DNA of 64,000 nucleotides from Emiliania huxleyi CCMP1516 (GCF_000372725.1 NW_005196830.1:533989-597988), one strand, 5' to 3'; numbered from the stretch's first letter, positions 41,831 to 55,428 are shown. Translations and numbers: made by a program. Notes: generated by a model from the sequence alone, not told the origin.

Positions 41831-41991
41831 GGTTGCAAACGGGATGTGACTGGGAGGGTCCCCGGCCCCGTCCTGCTCCTCCTCACTGGCCCCGTCAGTC
41901 AGTCTGCTCTCGATTGATGGCGGATCCGTCTGCCGCCTCGCTGCTCTCACCCCATCTGCCTGACCTTCCTCACTGGCGCAATATATAATAG

Positions 41992-44318
<2,327 letters not shown>

Positions 44319-44831
44319 ACGCGAGGCGCGATGCGCCGAGTGCGCCGACAAGCGAGGGCTTTGGCTGACCTCTGGCCGAGTGGTCGCGCTGCCGTCGCGG
44401 CGGCGATCAGCCTGCGAGGAGGGGCCCCCCTCTCCCCTCACGTGGGTGGCAGGTCTGCGTGGTGTACCGGTGTACTGATTACTGTGGTGGTGGCGGCGAC
44501 GGTGGTGGCGGTGTCGGCTGGCCGTTGGCGCGGCGTGGCGTGTGGGAGAAGCGCCCTCCCGTGTTAGCAGTAGTGGTGGTGAGATGCGAGGCGCTTGTGC
44601 TGAGCGCGGTTTTGCTTTTGGTTGGGGGGCGCGCACGGACGTTGTCTCCATGTCGGGGTTATTGATTTTTCTCTTTTCCCCTGACGCTCGCCCGCACAAA
44701 CAATTCCTTTGCACAAAAACGCGGAAACCCGGATAGCAATACAGGCCTATCTAAAAACTGAATTGACTGTTGTGAGTCAAATATGTCAATTTTGTGGTCG
44801 CGGTCACGGTCACGCCCCTGGTGGGTGCTGG

Positions 44832-47389
44832 TCAGATCCGCGGCCGCACATCCACCACCTCGTACGCCAGCCCCTCGACCTCCACCGTCTCGACGTGCCC
44901 CGTCGGCTGCAGGTACGTCAGCGGCGGGAAGAGGAACTCCGCCTCGCCGGGGAAGGCGGAGAGGAAGGAGATGTCGGGGCCGCGTTCGATGAACGAGTCG
45001 GTGATGAGTCGCAGCAGCACCGCCTTGACGCTCGCAGAATAGCGCATCGCGACGGCGAGGTCGGACGTCGTGCTCATGGGCGCGAGCTCAGTGCCCCCCC
45101 GCGCCATAAAGTCGGCCGGCGCCGTCACGTCCTTCATGCCGCGGTACAGCTCGACACGGCGGACTGCTTTGTTTGGAGTCGCAGAGTGCCGGTCCGCCTC
45201 GACCGCTCGCAGCTTGCCCAGCGCATCGCGGAGCAGTGCGACTGTCACCGGCAGCGGGTGCGGCTCGCCGCGCTCGAAACGCTCCTTGTCGCGCAGCGGG
45301 TTGTTGATCGAACGGTAGGCCTGCAGGGTCGGACAGAGGGCGCGAGCGGATGAGGGCGAGAAGGAAGGCGACAGCGGCGAGGGGAGAGTAAGAGCGCCTG
45401 CGTCGTGTAGAGGCGGAGGGCGACCACATGCGCCTCGGTCAGGTTCGCGATCCGCGCGCTCGGGTGCGATACAAAGTCCTCCAGCCGCATGCCCCGCGCC
45501 TTGCCACTGCTATTAGTCACCGTGCGGCATTCCAGTACGCCGCCACACGCGTCGCAGTCGCGCTTCAGCCCGCCCTGGTAGGTCCGCTCGCTCGAGCCCG
45601 CCTCGGCGTGCAAGACGTAATCCAGGCACTCGCGGTCGGCGTCGGTGCTGCTGGCAGTCACCTCTCGGACGATGGCGGCGGTCCCCTCGAGCAGCCCCTG
45701 CGGCACAACCTCTGGCGCCACGCACATATAGTGCTCTATCCCCAGCGCCGCCTGTGCCGGCCGCCCGAACACGAGCTCGCGCGGCGCTGCGGCGAAGCGG
45801 TTCCCTTCGGCGGCGAAGAGCACGCGCGCCGCATCGAGGCCGCCGACCAGCGATCCCGCGGCCTGCAGCATCTTGTTGTGAATCTCACTGTTTGTCGGCT
45901 CGACCTGCTCACCACTTGCTTCTCGACGGCCCCTGCGGCGGCGGCGTAGCAGGTAGAAGACAAACGCGCCGAGCAAGGCGACGGCGGCGGCGGTTGCGGT
46001 GGCAGCAGCGATGGCTTCGGTCGTCGACGGCGTCAGCTTGAGGTCGGGCAACAGCGGTGGCGATCCAGGTGGTGGTGAGAGCGGTGGCGGCCACGGCGGC
46101 GGCGGCGGCGGCAGCGGCGGCAGCGGCGGCGGCGGTGGCGGCCGCTGCGGGGGCTGAGGAGGCGACGGCGGCGGTGGCGGCGGTGGCGGCCGCTGCGGGG
46201 GCTGAGGAGGCGACGGCGGCGGTGGCGGCCGCTGCGGGGGCTGAGGAGGCGACGGCAGCGGTGGCGGCGGCAGCGGGGCGTGTGGGGAAGCTGGCAGCCA
46301 CCGCGTAGGGAAGCTCCCTAAGTAATTGGAACCGAGTGCCTCCGCCGGCAGTTCAAGGAACGGCGGCGGTTGAGCTGGAGGCAGAGACGGCGGAGACGGC
46401 GGCAGCGGGGAGGAGTATGCCGTCGTCAGATTGTTGGGCTCGGAGTCGCAGTCAACCCACCAAGCCTTTGTGCCGATCTCCAGGGAGGGCTCGTCCGAGT
46501 CGATGTGGGCCTTGTCGCTGCATTCGCCGTCGCCGTCGAGGTCGCACGGAGCGGTAGTGTTCGGTGCATCAGTATCCACGATCCAGCGGGCAGGGTCACC
46601 GCCGCAGCTGCAGTCGGGGTCCCAGTAGATGTAGAACTTACGCGAGGCGTTCGCGTCGTGGTAGAATAGTGCTCTCGAGGCGGTGTAGCCGCCAGCGACG
46701 TACTCCACGTTGTCGACAGCGCTTGTGCCGTTTGAAGAGCAGCCTCCGGTGAACCAGATGGAAGGCACCGTGTCCAGCGGTGGCAACGAAGGCGGCGGTG
46801 GAGAAAGCGGAGGCGGTGGAGAAGGTGGTGTCGACGGAGGCGGTTGCGGAGGTGGTGGCTGTGACGGTGAGGGATGCGTCAGGGTCAGATCCATGTCGGC
46901 CCAGTTGTAACCATCGCAGTTGACACGCCACGTCTCAGTGCCGAGCGGCGGGGAGTAGGAGTTGTCGGAGACAAACGCGGCAATATAGCTGCAGGCTGGA
47001 GCATGAGAGCCATTCTTTACCAGCCAGGCAGCAGGAAAGAGGCCGCCACCGTCGCAAGCAGGGTCCCAGTATATGTGGAACGACGACGAGGAATCGTGGT
47101 AGTGCGGCACTCCCGAGGTGGTGTCGCCGTCAGCGATGTACTCGACGTCGTCAAACGGGCTTCCTCTTTCAGATGCACAGCCCCCGCTGATCACGAACGC
47201 CGGTGGCGGGAGCCCCGCGCCGGCCGCGGCGGCAGTAGCGATGGCGTAGACTGCGGCGGCGAGCGACGTCGAGTTTGTCGCGCCGCAACGGATGACTACT
47301 ATTTGGGTGTGCCCGTCGCGGCGTGGTTCGGTTCCGGGGCGAGCAAGTTTTCCCGCATTTCTTTTGAGCACGTTTCCATTAAACTTCAA
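44832..47389 (-). CDS. Membrane protein with extracellular repeats and ADP-ribosyltransferase (ART) domain
   Basis: Exon 1 47389-45398, exon 2 45320-44832, joined by a 77-nt GC-AG intron inside LYTTQ|AYRSINNPLRD. The N-terminal half has two related modules: GGCASERGSPFDDVEYIADG ... FHIYWDPACDGGG and GGCSSNGTSAVDNVEYVAGG ... FYIYWDPDCSCGG. Pro-rich linkers follow (PPPPSPPQPPQRPPP repeated). A membrane helix AATATAAAVALLGAFVFYLL precedes RRRRRGRR. The cytosolic part contains CDACGG and an ART fold: ELYRGMKDV (R), MSTTSD (STS), FLSAFPGEAEFLFPPLTYL with the ExE catalytic pair, and PTGHVETVEVEGLAYEVVDV. ART enzymes move ADP-ribose from NAD to protein side chains. The architecture suggests a receptor coupled to protein ADP-ribosylation. 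The N-terminal signal is weak, so an upstream first exon is possible. Confidence 0.85.
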
Positions 47390-47404
47390 ACAAGAACCAA
47401 GTGT

Positions 47405-47570
47405 GTAAGGTCTACACTCCTGGATGCATTCACAGTCACAAGCGGTGTAGAGGGCCTGCCTACCTACGAGAGAGCCTGCCTACCGACCTGACACAAAACT
47501 CTCCCCGACCTGACTGAGAACCCACGCACGCACGCCGCTTGGCACCTTAGTATTTTTCTTGTAACTTCCC
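47405..47570. repeat. Decayed copy of the 34762-35084 MITE family
   Basis: CACTCCTGGATGCATTCACA with GTCACAAGCGGTGTAGAGG matches 34827-34860. The right part (GCTTGGCACCTTAG ... TTTCTTGTAACTT) is a degenerate form of the right terminus. The left terminus is not found. Confidence 0.6.
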
Positions 47571-47733
47571 AGAAAAACAAAACAAACTCGCCCCGGCATG
47601 AAACCGGCACCAAGGAATCACCAAGTCGCCGCGCCGTTGCCGCCATCAAAACGTTGATGACTAAGAGCAGATGGAACGCCGCTTCATCGATTGAAACCAA
47701 AGTTGCCGTTATGTTTGCAACGCGGCAGATGGG

Positions 47734-48321
47734 ATGCCGTGGACCTACAACCGTTCTCGCCGACGGCTCAGCAGGTGTGCAAAGGAGGACGGCCGTACCT
47801 GTGATGCTGTGACGGCCGTACCGACGAAGCACCTCTCTGCGGACCTGCCACGAACGGATGAAGGAGAGCCGCCCGTGATCGTGGTGCCCCTGAGCAAGCT
47901 CTCGAGTGCGTCACTTGGAGAGTACGCTGGGCTCATTTCAGACGGCAGGAACGGGCCCACGGTGGCCAAAGTTTCGTCCTCTGAGCGCAAGGAGATCGCG
48001 ACCGCCGCCTCTCTCGCTGCCAAGCGGCTCGCCTCTGCACCGGCTGCGAGGGCGGCTGTGGGGGGTCCAGTCTGGCGGTGTGACATCTGTGGCGCCAGAT
48101 ACACTGCGATGGGCGCCGCCCAGGCGTGCGAGCGGTGGTGTGCCCGCGTCGGGCCGCTCCCTGCTGCCGGTTTCTCGCGGGACGAGCGTGCGCTCCAGAG
48201 GAAGAGTCGCAGCCGGCCCCTGCCGGCGGCGGCGGCGGCGGCGGCGGCTGAGGCCGCGCTTGCTGGAGACCCCCGCGTCCTGCTCGGGCCCGACCCACTT
48301 CCCGTCTTCTTCTTCCTGTGA
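47734..48321 (+). CDS. Small Cys-motif (zinc-finger-like) protein
   Basis: 195-codon frame. Natural segments are EGEPPVIVVPLSKLSSASLG and VAKVSSSERKEIATAASLAA. WRCDICGARYTAMGAAQACE then RWC looks like a degenerate C2H2/CCHC finger of the type that follows CxxC with an ACE motif. The Ala-rich tail is low complexity. The start is the first ATG of the frame; MPWTYNRSRRR is less convincing than the rest. Function unknown. Confidence 0.45.
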   Translation: MPWTYNRSRRRLSRCAKEDGRTCDAVTAVPTKHLSADLPRTDEGEPPVIVVPLSKLSSASLGEYAGLISDGRNGPTVAKVSSSERKEIATAASLAAKRLASAPAARAAVGGPVWRCDICGARYTAMGAAQACERWCARVGPLPAAGFSRDERALQRKSRSRPLPAAAAAAAAEAALAGDPRVLLGPDPLPVFFFL

Positions 48322-48549
48322 AATAAGATAGAACAGTAAGGAACGCGTCTCGGAAGCGGGAAGGTCCTCGAGTCCGGCTCCGGGGCTCTCTCCTCGCTCG
48401 TCTCGCCTCTCGAGAGCGCGAGCGAGCACATACCACATTTCGTTGGACGCATTTTGGACACACGCCGCCGCCGTTCTCGAAAGCCCCGGGCCCTTGGCAC
48501 GAAAGCGCAAAAAGGGCGGCCACCCGCCCCCAGACACCTCTCGCACATC

Positions 48550-49943
48550 TCAATACCCCGAGCTAGCGCGCATCGCGGACCACGGATCGTCGTCCTCGGC
48601 GACCGGCGGTGCGGCCTCGCCGCTGCCGCCGGCGGGCGCCTCCTGCGCCCTGAGTGCGTCAAGGATGCGCTGGGCTGCCGCCCGCGCCTAAGGCCAGGTC
48701 GATGAGGTAAACGTCTCCGCACTCACAGAGGTGGTGGGGCAAGGGCCCACGCAACCCTCGCATCTCCACACCCAGACAGGCAAGAGCTGACACCAGCAGT
48801 TCAGAGCGTGAGCAGAGGACCCTGCACCCCCCTCCCCCCTCCCAAGCGGCTCGCAAGCATCTCCCCGCGTCCGCGCCTCGACGTCTCCCGCGTCGAGCCG
48901 CGCGAGCCTATCGAAACATCGTGGCGAGATCCGGCGAGATATGGCGAGGCTTTGCTCTCCCGCGAAAAGACGCGCGGGCCGGTGCTCGTAGGCGACGATC
49001 GCCGCGGGCAGCCTCGCGCCGTGCGTCCGGATGGGCTCGCCTGCAGCGAAGTCAAAGTGCACGCAGTTAGTCGCTTGGGCGTGGAGCACCAGCAGCTCGA
49101 TCTCGGCTATCTCTCGGCTGGCTCTCGGCTGGCTCTCGGCTGTCTCTCGGCTCTCGGCGGTCTCTCGGCTCTCGGCTATCTCTCGGCTATCTCTCGGCTG
49201 TCTCTCGCCCCGCCCGAGGCTGGTCAGGTCGGGGCTCTCGAGCTCAGCAAACCCTACGCGCTCGACAACCTGAGGCGAGGGGCACGTTGCGGCATAGGGC
49301 AACCCCGGCCTGGCCAGCCCACTCCCGCCTTCTCTCGGAAGCTTCTCGGAAAGGTCACCGCGGCAGAGTGCAGGTTGGCGGCGGCGCCCAGCTCCTCGAA
49401 ACCGGCCGCCGCCGTCGGTAGCGCCTGCAGCCAGGCAAGGAGCTGTCTCGGAGCGGCCTCGGATCGGAACTGTCGCGGAAGTGTCTTGGAAGGCGCCCGC
49501 AGCCACGCGAGGAGCAGAGAGTCGAGCACGAGGCCGAGAAGCTCCAGGTGTCGCGGGTCCTCCTTGGGCAGGCTGCAGGAGAAGCGCTCGACCATCCGCG
49601 CGCCGATCCGAAGCCGCCCGGCGGCGAGTGGCACCTCGCCGTCTCTAACCGGCTTGTCATAGCTGGCGATGAACTCCGGCACGACTTGCGAGTCGGGCGG
49701 AGGTCCAAGCGAGAGAGGGCCGGGCATGATCACCACCCAGTGACCGGTGGTGTCACTACTGCTGCCGTCCACTAGCGCCTCCAGCACGCTCTCGTCTGTG
49801 CACGGCGAAAGAATGCGGTACGATCCAGTGTTGAGCGCCAGCGGCACGGAGGCGCGCTGGACGGACCGAGTGGTGAAGGCGCGAATCGGGACGGTGGGGT
49901 GGAGGAACGAGGCAGACGCGAGAGCGAAGAGCAGCGCGGCCAT
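48550..49943 (-). CDS. Secreted or plastid-targeted protein, unknown family
   Basis: Exons: 49943-49497 (signal MAALLFALASASFLHPTVP; GSYRILSPCTDESVLEALVD; LSLGPPPDSQVVPEFIAS; DSLLLAWLR); 49424-49359 (ALPTAAAGFEELGAAANLHS); 49269-about 49207 (VVERVGFAELESPDLTSL); 49101-48956 (IELLVLHAQATNCVHFDFAA; AYEHRPARLFAG); 48907-about 48848 (ELARLDAGDVEARTRGDAC); 48687-48550 (ARAAAQRILDALRAQEAPA; DDDPWSAMRASSGY, TGA). Introns are GC-AG (1/2, 4/5), GT-AG (2/3) and probably GA-AG (3/4). The last intron contains GGGTGTGGAGATGCGAGGG, also found twice in a syntaxin intron. The AAxxxERVGFAEL segment recalls GNAT acetyltransferase C-termini, but this is weak. Confidence 0.65.
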
Positions 49944-50009
49944 TTTTCTTATCAGTCCGCGCCAGTCCGCGCCCTTGTCGTGCCAGTGTGCTGTGAGAGA
50001 GAGATAGCT

Positions 50010-50474
50010 CTACAGTGGGTTGCGGGCATTAGGAAAACAGGATCCCGCGGCACGCCGCCGTTTCTAAGCCTTTCCACAACCCTCATCCACCCCACGCCGT
50101 GGTTTCTTAGCTCCGGCCGCCGGGGCACTCAAGCCAGAGCGCCGGCCCGAAGGATTTTTAGGTAAGAGGTAAGCTGCGGTCCGCGAGGGCGATGCCAGAG
50201 TCTGCCGCCGAGTCGGCTCTCTGTCTGGATGACGGGAAGACGCACACACGCCTCCATTCACTCCATCCACTCAGAACACCGCAGACTTGGAAAGTGACAA
50301 GTGCGCGCGCCGCAGGCGAAGAGAAATTTTGAGCTGGGCCTCCCGTTCACACTCGTGTCTGGCCTTTTCTCGGGGCCGCGCCTGCGGCGCGCCGTGGTTT
50401 CTTAGATTTTTGCGGAAATCGCTCGGCGTGGTTTCTTAATGGTACGTTTTCTTAATGCCCGCAACCCACTGTAG
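50010..50474. mobile_element. MITE-like element with ~29-bp terminal inverted repeats
   Basis: The left end CTACAGTGGGTTGCGGGCAT TAGGAAAAC (from 50010) and the right end (50446-50474) are reverse complements with one mismatch. The 465-bp interior has three copies of CGTGGTTTCTTA and no coding potential, consistent with a non-autonomous DNA element. Flanks share AGCT next to both ends (ATAGCT at left, CAGCTG at right), which is not a clean target duplication. Confidence 0.82.
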
Positions 50475-51056
50475 CAGCTGTAGCAGCTTCCAAAAAAGAC
50501 TCTCGCAAACGAAGACCCGCTTTGCTGCCGCCTTCACCAGGGCCGCGACCAGCCGCAAGGCCGCAACCAGCGCCCCGGCGTTAGAGTAAGCAGGCGCACA
50601 TCGCTTCCAGGGTCGGTCTCGGGCCCGGTGCTTCGACGCAGCACAGTGGTGTGTTTCGGGAGAGGGAGAGAGTTTGTTGTGTTTCGTGGTAGCATGAACT
50701 CAGAACGGCCCCCTGAGAGCGCCCCTTCGACGCCCACGGGTCCCGGGGGGTCGGAGGGGTTGCGAGAGGGGCCCGGCTATTTTTGTTTGAATCCCGGAGG
50801 CCGTTCGAACATGAATTGACGTTCCACGTCGCGGGCGGCGTGTCAAAAGAAAGAAAGAAAATATGGACGGAAAGGGAGGGATGGGAGGACGGCACGCCGC
50901 CACCACACAGAGATTTTGGCGGCGTGCCGAATAAATAAATAAATAAAACGGACACACCAAACAAGGGGCGGCGTGGCGTCCTCGCGGGCGCCGGTGTTTT
51001 TCTTCTTGAGAGTCTTGAGTTCGACGCGGCATCAGTAGCTGCTGCCCCGTGTGTAT
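50475..51056. other. Upstream region of the FAH gene
   Basis: No gene is convincing. It includes the GAAAGAAAGAAA/GGGAGGACGGCACGC dispersed repeat (50850-50920) also seen upstream of the oxidoreductase gene, and an AATAAATAAATAAATAAA run at 50930. Confidence 0.4.
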
Positions 51057-52040
51057 ATGCCGCCGCAGGCCACCCTCTCCGGCGTTCTCGCGAGTCCGCA
51101 GCAGCTAGTGCTACGCGGCCTGCAGCAGACCAGCCTCTCGCTCACAATCGGCATCTTTGTCGGCAGCGCGCTCACCAGCGGCGCCGTCTGCGGTGTCGCG
51201 GCCTTCTACTTGGCATTCAGCGACCGGCTGCTCAAGCGGGTGCGCGAGTCCGCCAGCACCCTCGCCAGCACGCTCGCCGATCCCGTCGGCGGCGCTGCCG
51301 CTCTTGCAAAGGTGCTCGCGCTCGGCGGCGGCTCCGAAGGGCTGCTCGGCCTCGTGCGGAGCGGCAAGAAGATCATCTGCGTCGGCAAGAACTATCGCGA
51401 CCACATCGCCGAGCTCGCGCAGCTGAGCCCCGACTGGCGGGTGGAGGAGCAGCCCGAGCCGGTCCTCTTCCTCAAGCCGACCACGGCCTACGCCTTCCCA
51501 GGCCAGCCGCTCGTGCTCCGCGACCCCGCCAGGCGGCCTCGCCGCCGATGCGGCACCGACTTTGGAGTGCACCACGAGCTGGAGCTCGCGGTCGTCATCG
51601 GCCGCCGCTGCCGCCACTTGCCGACGGACGCTGCCGCTGCAGCGGCGGTCGCGGGCTATGCCCTCGCGCTAGACATCACCGACCGAGACGAGCAGACGGA
51701 GGCGAAGAGGGCGGGGATGCCGTGGAGCGTCGCCAAGGGGCACGACTCGTACTGCCCCCTCTCCACGCCCTTCCTGCTGCCCGAGGGCGGCTCATGGCGC
51801 GAGCTGCGCATGTGGCTCGACGTCAACGGCACGCGACGGCAGGAGTGCAGCTGCGCCGAGATGATCCACGGGGTGGAGGAGCTGGTGCGCTTCTGCTCGT
51901 CGGTGATGACTCTCGAGCCCGGGGATGTCCTCCTCACCGGCACTCCGGCGGGCGTCGGCCGGCTCCGGCCCGGGGACGTCGTCACCGCCGGCGTGGAGGG
52001 CCACGTGCAGATGGTTGTGGCCGTCGTGGCGGAGGAGTGA
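51057..52040 (+). CDS. Fumarylacetoacetate-hydrolase-fold protein (FAHD1-like)
   Basis: 327 residues, single exon, first ATG at 51057 (MPPQATLSGVLASPQQ). A hydrophobic segment at residues about 30-60 (TIGIFVGSALTSGAVCGVAA) may be a membrane anchor or organelle targeting region, which bacterial FAHD1 homologues lack. The catalytic domain begins KIICVGKNYRDHIAEL, the family N-terminal signature. It has PVLFLKPTTAYAFPGQPLVL, HHELELAVVIG (ExE metal ligands), ALDITDRDEQ (Asp ligand), WSVAKGHDSYCPLSTPF, and ends with EPGDVLLTGTPAGVGRLRPG. The family cleaves C-C bonds in acylpyruvates or decarboxylates oxaloacetate using Mg. The exact substrate cannot be read from sequence. Confidence 0.93.
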   Translation: MPPQATLSGVLASPQQLVLRGLQQTSLSLTIGIFVGSALTSGAVCGVAAFYLAFSDRLLKRVRESASTLASTLADPVGGAAALAKVLALGGGSEGLLGLVRSGKKIICVGKNYRDHIAELAQLSPDWRVEEQPEPVLFLKPTTAYAFPGQPLVLRDPARRPRRRCGTDFGVHHELELAVVIGRRCRHLPTDAAAAAAVAGYALALDITDRDEQTEAKRAGMPWSVAKGHDSYCPLSTPFLLPEGGSWRELRMWLDVNGTRRQECSCAEMIHGVEELVRFCSSVMTLEPGDVLLTGTPAGVGRLRPGDVVTAGVEGHVQMVVAVVAEE

Positions 52041-52253
52041 GCGCCCCAGGGCGCGCCGCCGCCGGCTGGGGCGGCGTCCTCTCCACCTTTCGGTGTGGCC
52101 CTGCGCCCACGTTGTCAGAGGAGAACAGAGCCGTATTAGGTCTTAGTGTGTATTATTCAAATGTCAACGAGCCCCCCTGCGCCCTGGCGCCACACTTTTG
52201 CGACACACATTGGCTTAGGACCGACAAGCGACATGCAGCACATCAGTGTCACA

Positions 52254-53460
52254 TCACACCCTGCTGAGCGCTGCTGACAGCCGTGCTTCGGCGATTGCGG
52301 CAAGCAGCAGCCGCAGGTGCAGATGCATCGCCCCCGAGCACGGAAGCCAGTGGGAGCAGTCCCGGCGGGCGGCGCCGCCCGGCTTGTGTGCTCCGGGGTG
52401 GTCGCCGTGCCTCGCAAGAAGTGGCCAGAAGCCTCGCACGAGCTGCACGGCCGGCTGCGCGCAAGGGCGCTCCGAGGCCGCGGCCGCGGCCGCTTTGGCG
52501 ATCGGAACCACCAAACGCTCCCACGCGCTGTGAGCGGCAGAGCTCTCAATCGGTGCGCACGGCCGCAGCGCCGCCTCCGACCGGAACGCCCCATCGCGCG
52601 TGTCAAAGTGCTGAGGCAGAGGGAGCTGCCAGACGAGCCGCGGCCAGTCTCTCCTCGAGCAGGCGAGCCTCAGAAAGCTCCCGGCGCTCGCGTGGAACAC
52701 CTCGAGTGCCGCCGCGCGCCGCGCCTCGCGACCGCCGCGCGATGCAAAGGCGGGGTGCCGCGCGAGAGCGGCCAGCCAGAGGCCGGACTGAATGACAGCG
52801 ATGCCTGCGACCAATGCGGTGGTGGAGAGGTGCGGAGGGAGGACGGCGCGGAGGTTGCGGTGGGCACCGCGAGGCCGGCCAGGCGCCGCCGAGACTGGCC
52901 GGAATAGGTCGTCGAAAGCGGCCGCGGCGCCGGGGGCAGATGCGTCCGGCAACAAGTTGAGTCGCCTTGAGGAGAGTCGAAGGCTGCCGTGGCGACAGTC
53001 GAGAGGAGGCCGCTCATACCGATCGTCCGCCTGGCGTTGGGGCACGGTTGGTGGACGGGGCAGCCTCTCAGTGCCAGGGCAGGCGACGGCGCACCGCCAG
53101 GAGCACCACCGCCGCATGCTCTGGACGCAGTTGCCGCCCGCTTGGAAGCGTCCACTTCGGCTGCGAGGTATTCCTGCACATGAGAGGCTGGCCCCTCCGC
53201 CGCAGCCACGCTACAAGCTCGTCGAAGGCGTAACGCGAGGTCGAGTCACCGATCAGCATCACGCGGCCACGCACCGACCTCAGGTCGTCCAATGCAGGCA
53301 GCACGCAGCCGGTCGGCTCAAAGCGGTGCAGCGTCTGGGCGCGGCGGCGACGTGCACAGGCGTGGGCACAGTGCTCAGCGCAGCCTGTGCTCCGCACTCG
53401 CTTCCAAGCGCCCGTTAGCGGCAGAGCACCAAGAGAGGGTGCGCTGCAAGAGAAATTCAT
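52254..53460 (-). CDS. SGNH/GDSL-type (PC-esterase-like) protein, frame change
   Basis: The first part (53460 to about 53080) reads MNFSCSAPSLG, then VRGRVMLIGDSTSRYAFDEL, with the GDS nucleophile motif, and LVAWLRRRGQPLMCRN. From about 53070 the natural frame changes: DLFRPVSAAPGRPRGAH, LVAGIAVIQSGLWLAALARH, LVWQLPLPQHFDTRDGAF, ending CSGAMHLHLRLLLAAIAEAR and LSRV. GDS near the start and a C-terminal DxxH-like region are typical of PC-esterase/TBL/CASD1-type acyltransferases, but the second motif is not clear here. An intron or a frameshift lies at about 52950-53110. It could act on polysaccharide acetyl groups in the secretory pathway; this is inference. Confidence 0.5.
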
Positions 53461-53499
53461 TCGGCCTAACCCGTGTCAGCTGCTCCAAATACTCGTTTT

Positions 53500-54011
53500 G
53501 CTGACGCGCGGGGCTTCTTGCCCGCGCGGTAGTGCCCCCAAAGGGGCTGTACATGAGCAGAAACACAGCTCTCGCTGCTGTCGGCGGGCGCTCTCATCAT
53601 CGTGCCACGCAAAGGTGATGATCAGAACGAAGTGCACTCCAGGCTAACTCCCAAAACCGGGCTGGGGGGCGCGTCTTGGCTCCCTTTTGGTCTTGCGCTT
53701 AACCGAGACTTTGACTTTTTTTTGTGCGTCCTGGGGGCTGGGCCCCTGCCACGTTACAGACAGGAATAAAACCCAAAAACTGCGATGGAATTCAAAATTG
53801 ATATTTCACAAAATTGAAAACAACCCCGCGTCCCAATCAATATAGCAAATAAATTCTAAATCCGGCGAGTTGGTCTTCGTTCGGCGCTCTGAAATTAGTC
53901 ATTGCCCTACCAAGATGGCTGGGCGATGACCGATGTATGCAGCCGGCTCAGACACGAGACAGCGGCGCCCACCCCGGTATAGAGGCTGCAGTGGCTCCTG
54001 CATCTGCATCT
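53500..54011. other. Intergenic, AT-richer than average
   Basis: 53760-53890 is AT-rich (GATATTTCACAAAATTG, CAATATAGCAAATAAATTC). No gene is seen. Confidence 0.4.
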
Positions 54012-55427
54012 CTACATCCACGGAATGAGCGAGCCGAGCAGCAAGCCCGCCATGAGCGTGTGCAGCATGCTCAGGCCGCGCGAGACGGGAGTCGAGTGCA
54101 CGCCCCCCGCCTATAAGAGGGGTTGCCAGAGCAGTACAATGGCAAAGGAAACGGCATCGCACGCTAAAATGTTGGGTAGTGTGCGGGTAATCTTGGGAAC
54201 TCCCCGGCAGCCTCGCAACGCCTCGGGTAATCTCGGGCAATCTCGGATGATCTCACCTCCATCAGCACGGCGGCCGTCCCCTCGTGCCCCTTCTCGACAG
54301 CAGCGTCCAAAGGCGTGTCCGAGGGCGGGGCGTTCGGATCGGCGCCCGCCTAAGGAGTTGAGTTTGGCACGTTGTAAGTACACCCCACGAGCACAACATA
54401 CTCTGACCTTGCGCCCGCCCGGGGTTGAATGAGGTGGCTGACTAACTATTACTACGAGCAATTCTACCCGTCCCTCTGAGAGGTGGCCGTCTTCATCCAT
54501 GCACGTCTCTACTACAGCAGCCGCCTCGAGCAGCGCCGCCACCACGTCCGTGTGTCCCTTGCTGGCGGCGATCTGCAGCGGCGTCTTCACAGTGAGGAGT
54601 CCAGCGCCGAGCGTGCTCAGCGCCTGCCGATTTGCATGATGCATGTGATGGCGGATTCCGGGGGTGGATACGTTGGATACCCAGAGCATCGCGAGCACAG
54701 TGTATCGGCGACTGCCATGCATACAGCCGAATTGTGGGGAAGGACAAAATTCGAGCGCGTCGGAGTGTGGTACTGTAATCCCGCACCCTTCCTTCCGCAT
54801 CTAGGGCCAAAGAGCATTCGGGTCTGCTCCCGCCTTGAGCAGCGCCGCCACCGTAGCGGTATGGCCCCCGCTCGCCGAGTTGTGCAGCGGCATCACCGAG
54901 AGCAGTAGGCCGAGACCGAAGAACGAGGCGGCGTTCGGGTCAGCTCCCGCCTCGAGCAATGCCGACACCGCTTCACTGTGCCCCTGATCGGCGGCGGCGT
55001 CCAGCGCCGTCCTGGACGCGAGAACGCCAAAGCCGAGCGTGGACGGCGCGTTCGAGTCCGCCCCCGCACCCTGCAACGCCGCAATTATCTCTGCATGGCC
55101 TTCGAGGGCGGCAGCGAAGAGAGGCGCCCTGCGGCCAACCTCAAACATGCCGATGCCTGTCCGCTCGCCAGCCTCGACGTCGCTCGTGGGCAGCAGCTCC
55201 GCGATGCGACCGATTGCCTTGGCCCTTACGGCGGCGTGGAGAGGAGTCGCTGTCTGCAGCGACGGAACCTCGGCGAAGCACATGCTGAGAAGGCAGGTGA
55301 CGAAGAGCACCGCTAAGGAAATCGCGCCCCACTTGAGGACTCGTGCCGCCGCCGGCCGCAGCAGTGGAAAGAAGAAGAGGACGGCGAGCGAGGAGACGAG
55401 CAGCACGCCAGCGGTGCCATCCGACAT
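54012..55427 (-). CDS. Membrane-anchored ankyrin-repeat protein
   Basis: Four exons joined by three introns that preserve the repeats. Exon 1 (55427-about 54817) has two membrane helices (GVLLVSSLAVLFFFPLLRP; GAISLAVLFVTCLLSMCFA), then ankyrin repeats TPLHAAVRAKAIGRIAELL, RAPLFAAALEGHAEIIAAL, TALDAAADQGHSEAVSALL and MPLHNSASGGHTATVAALL, to AGADPN. Exon 2 (about 54627-54528) reads ALSTLGAGLLTVKTPLQIAA and GHTDVVAALLEA. Exon 3 (about 54358-54258) reads GADPNAPPSDTPLDAAVEKG. Exon 4 (54112-54012) ends LSMLHTLMAGLLLGSLIPWM, a hydrophobic tail. The first two introns are GC-AG, the last GT-AG. Ankyrin repeats bind partner proteins; the partner is unknown. Confidence 0.82.
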
Positions 55428-55428
55428 T

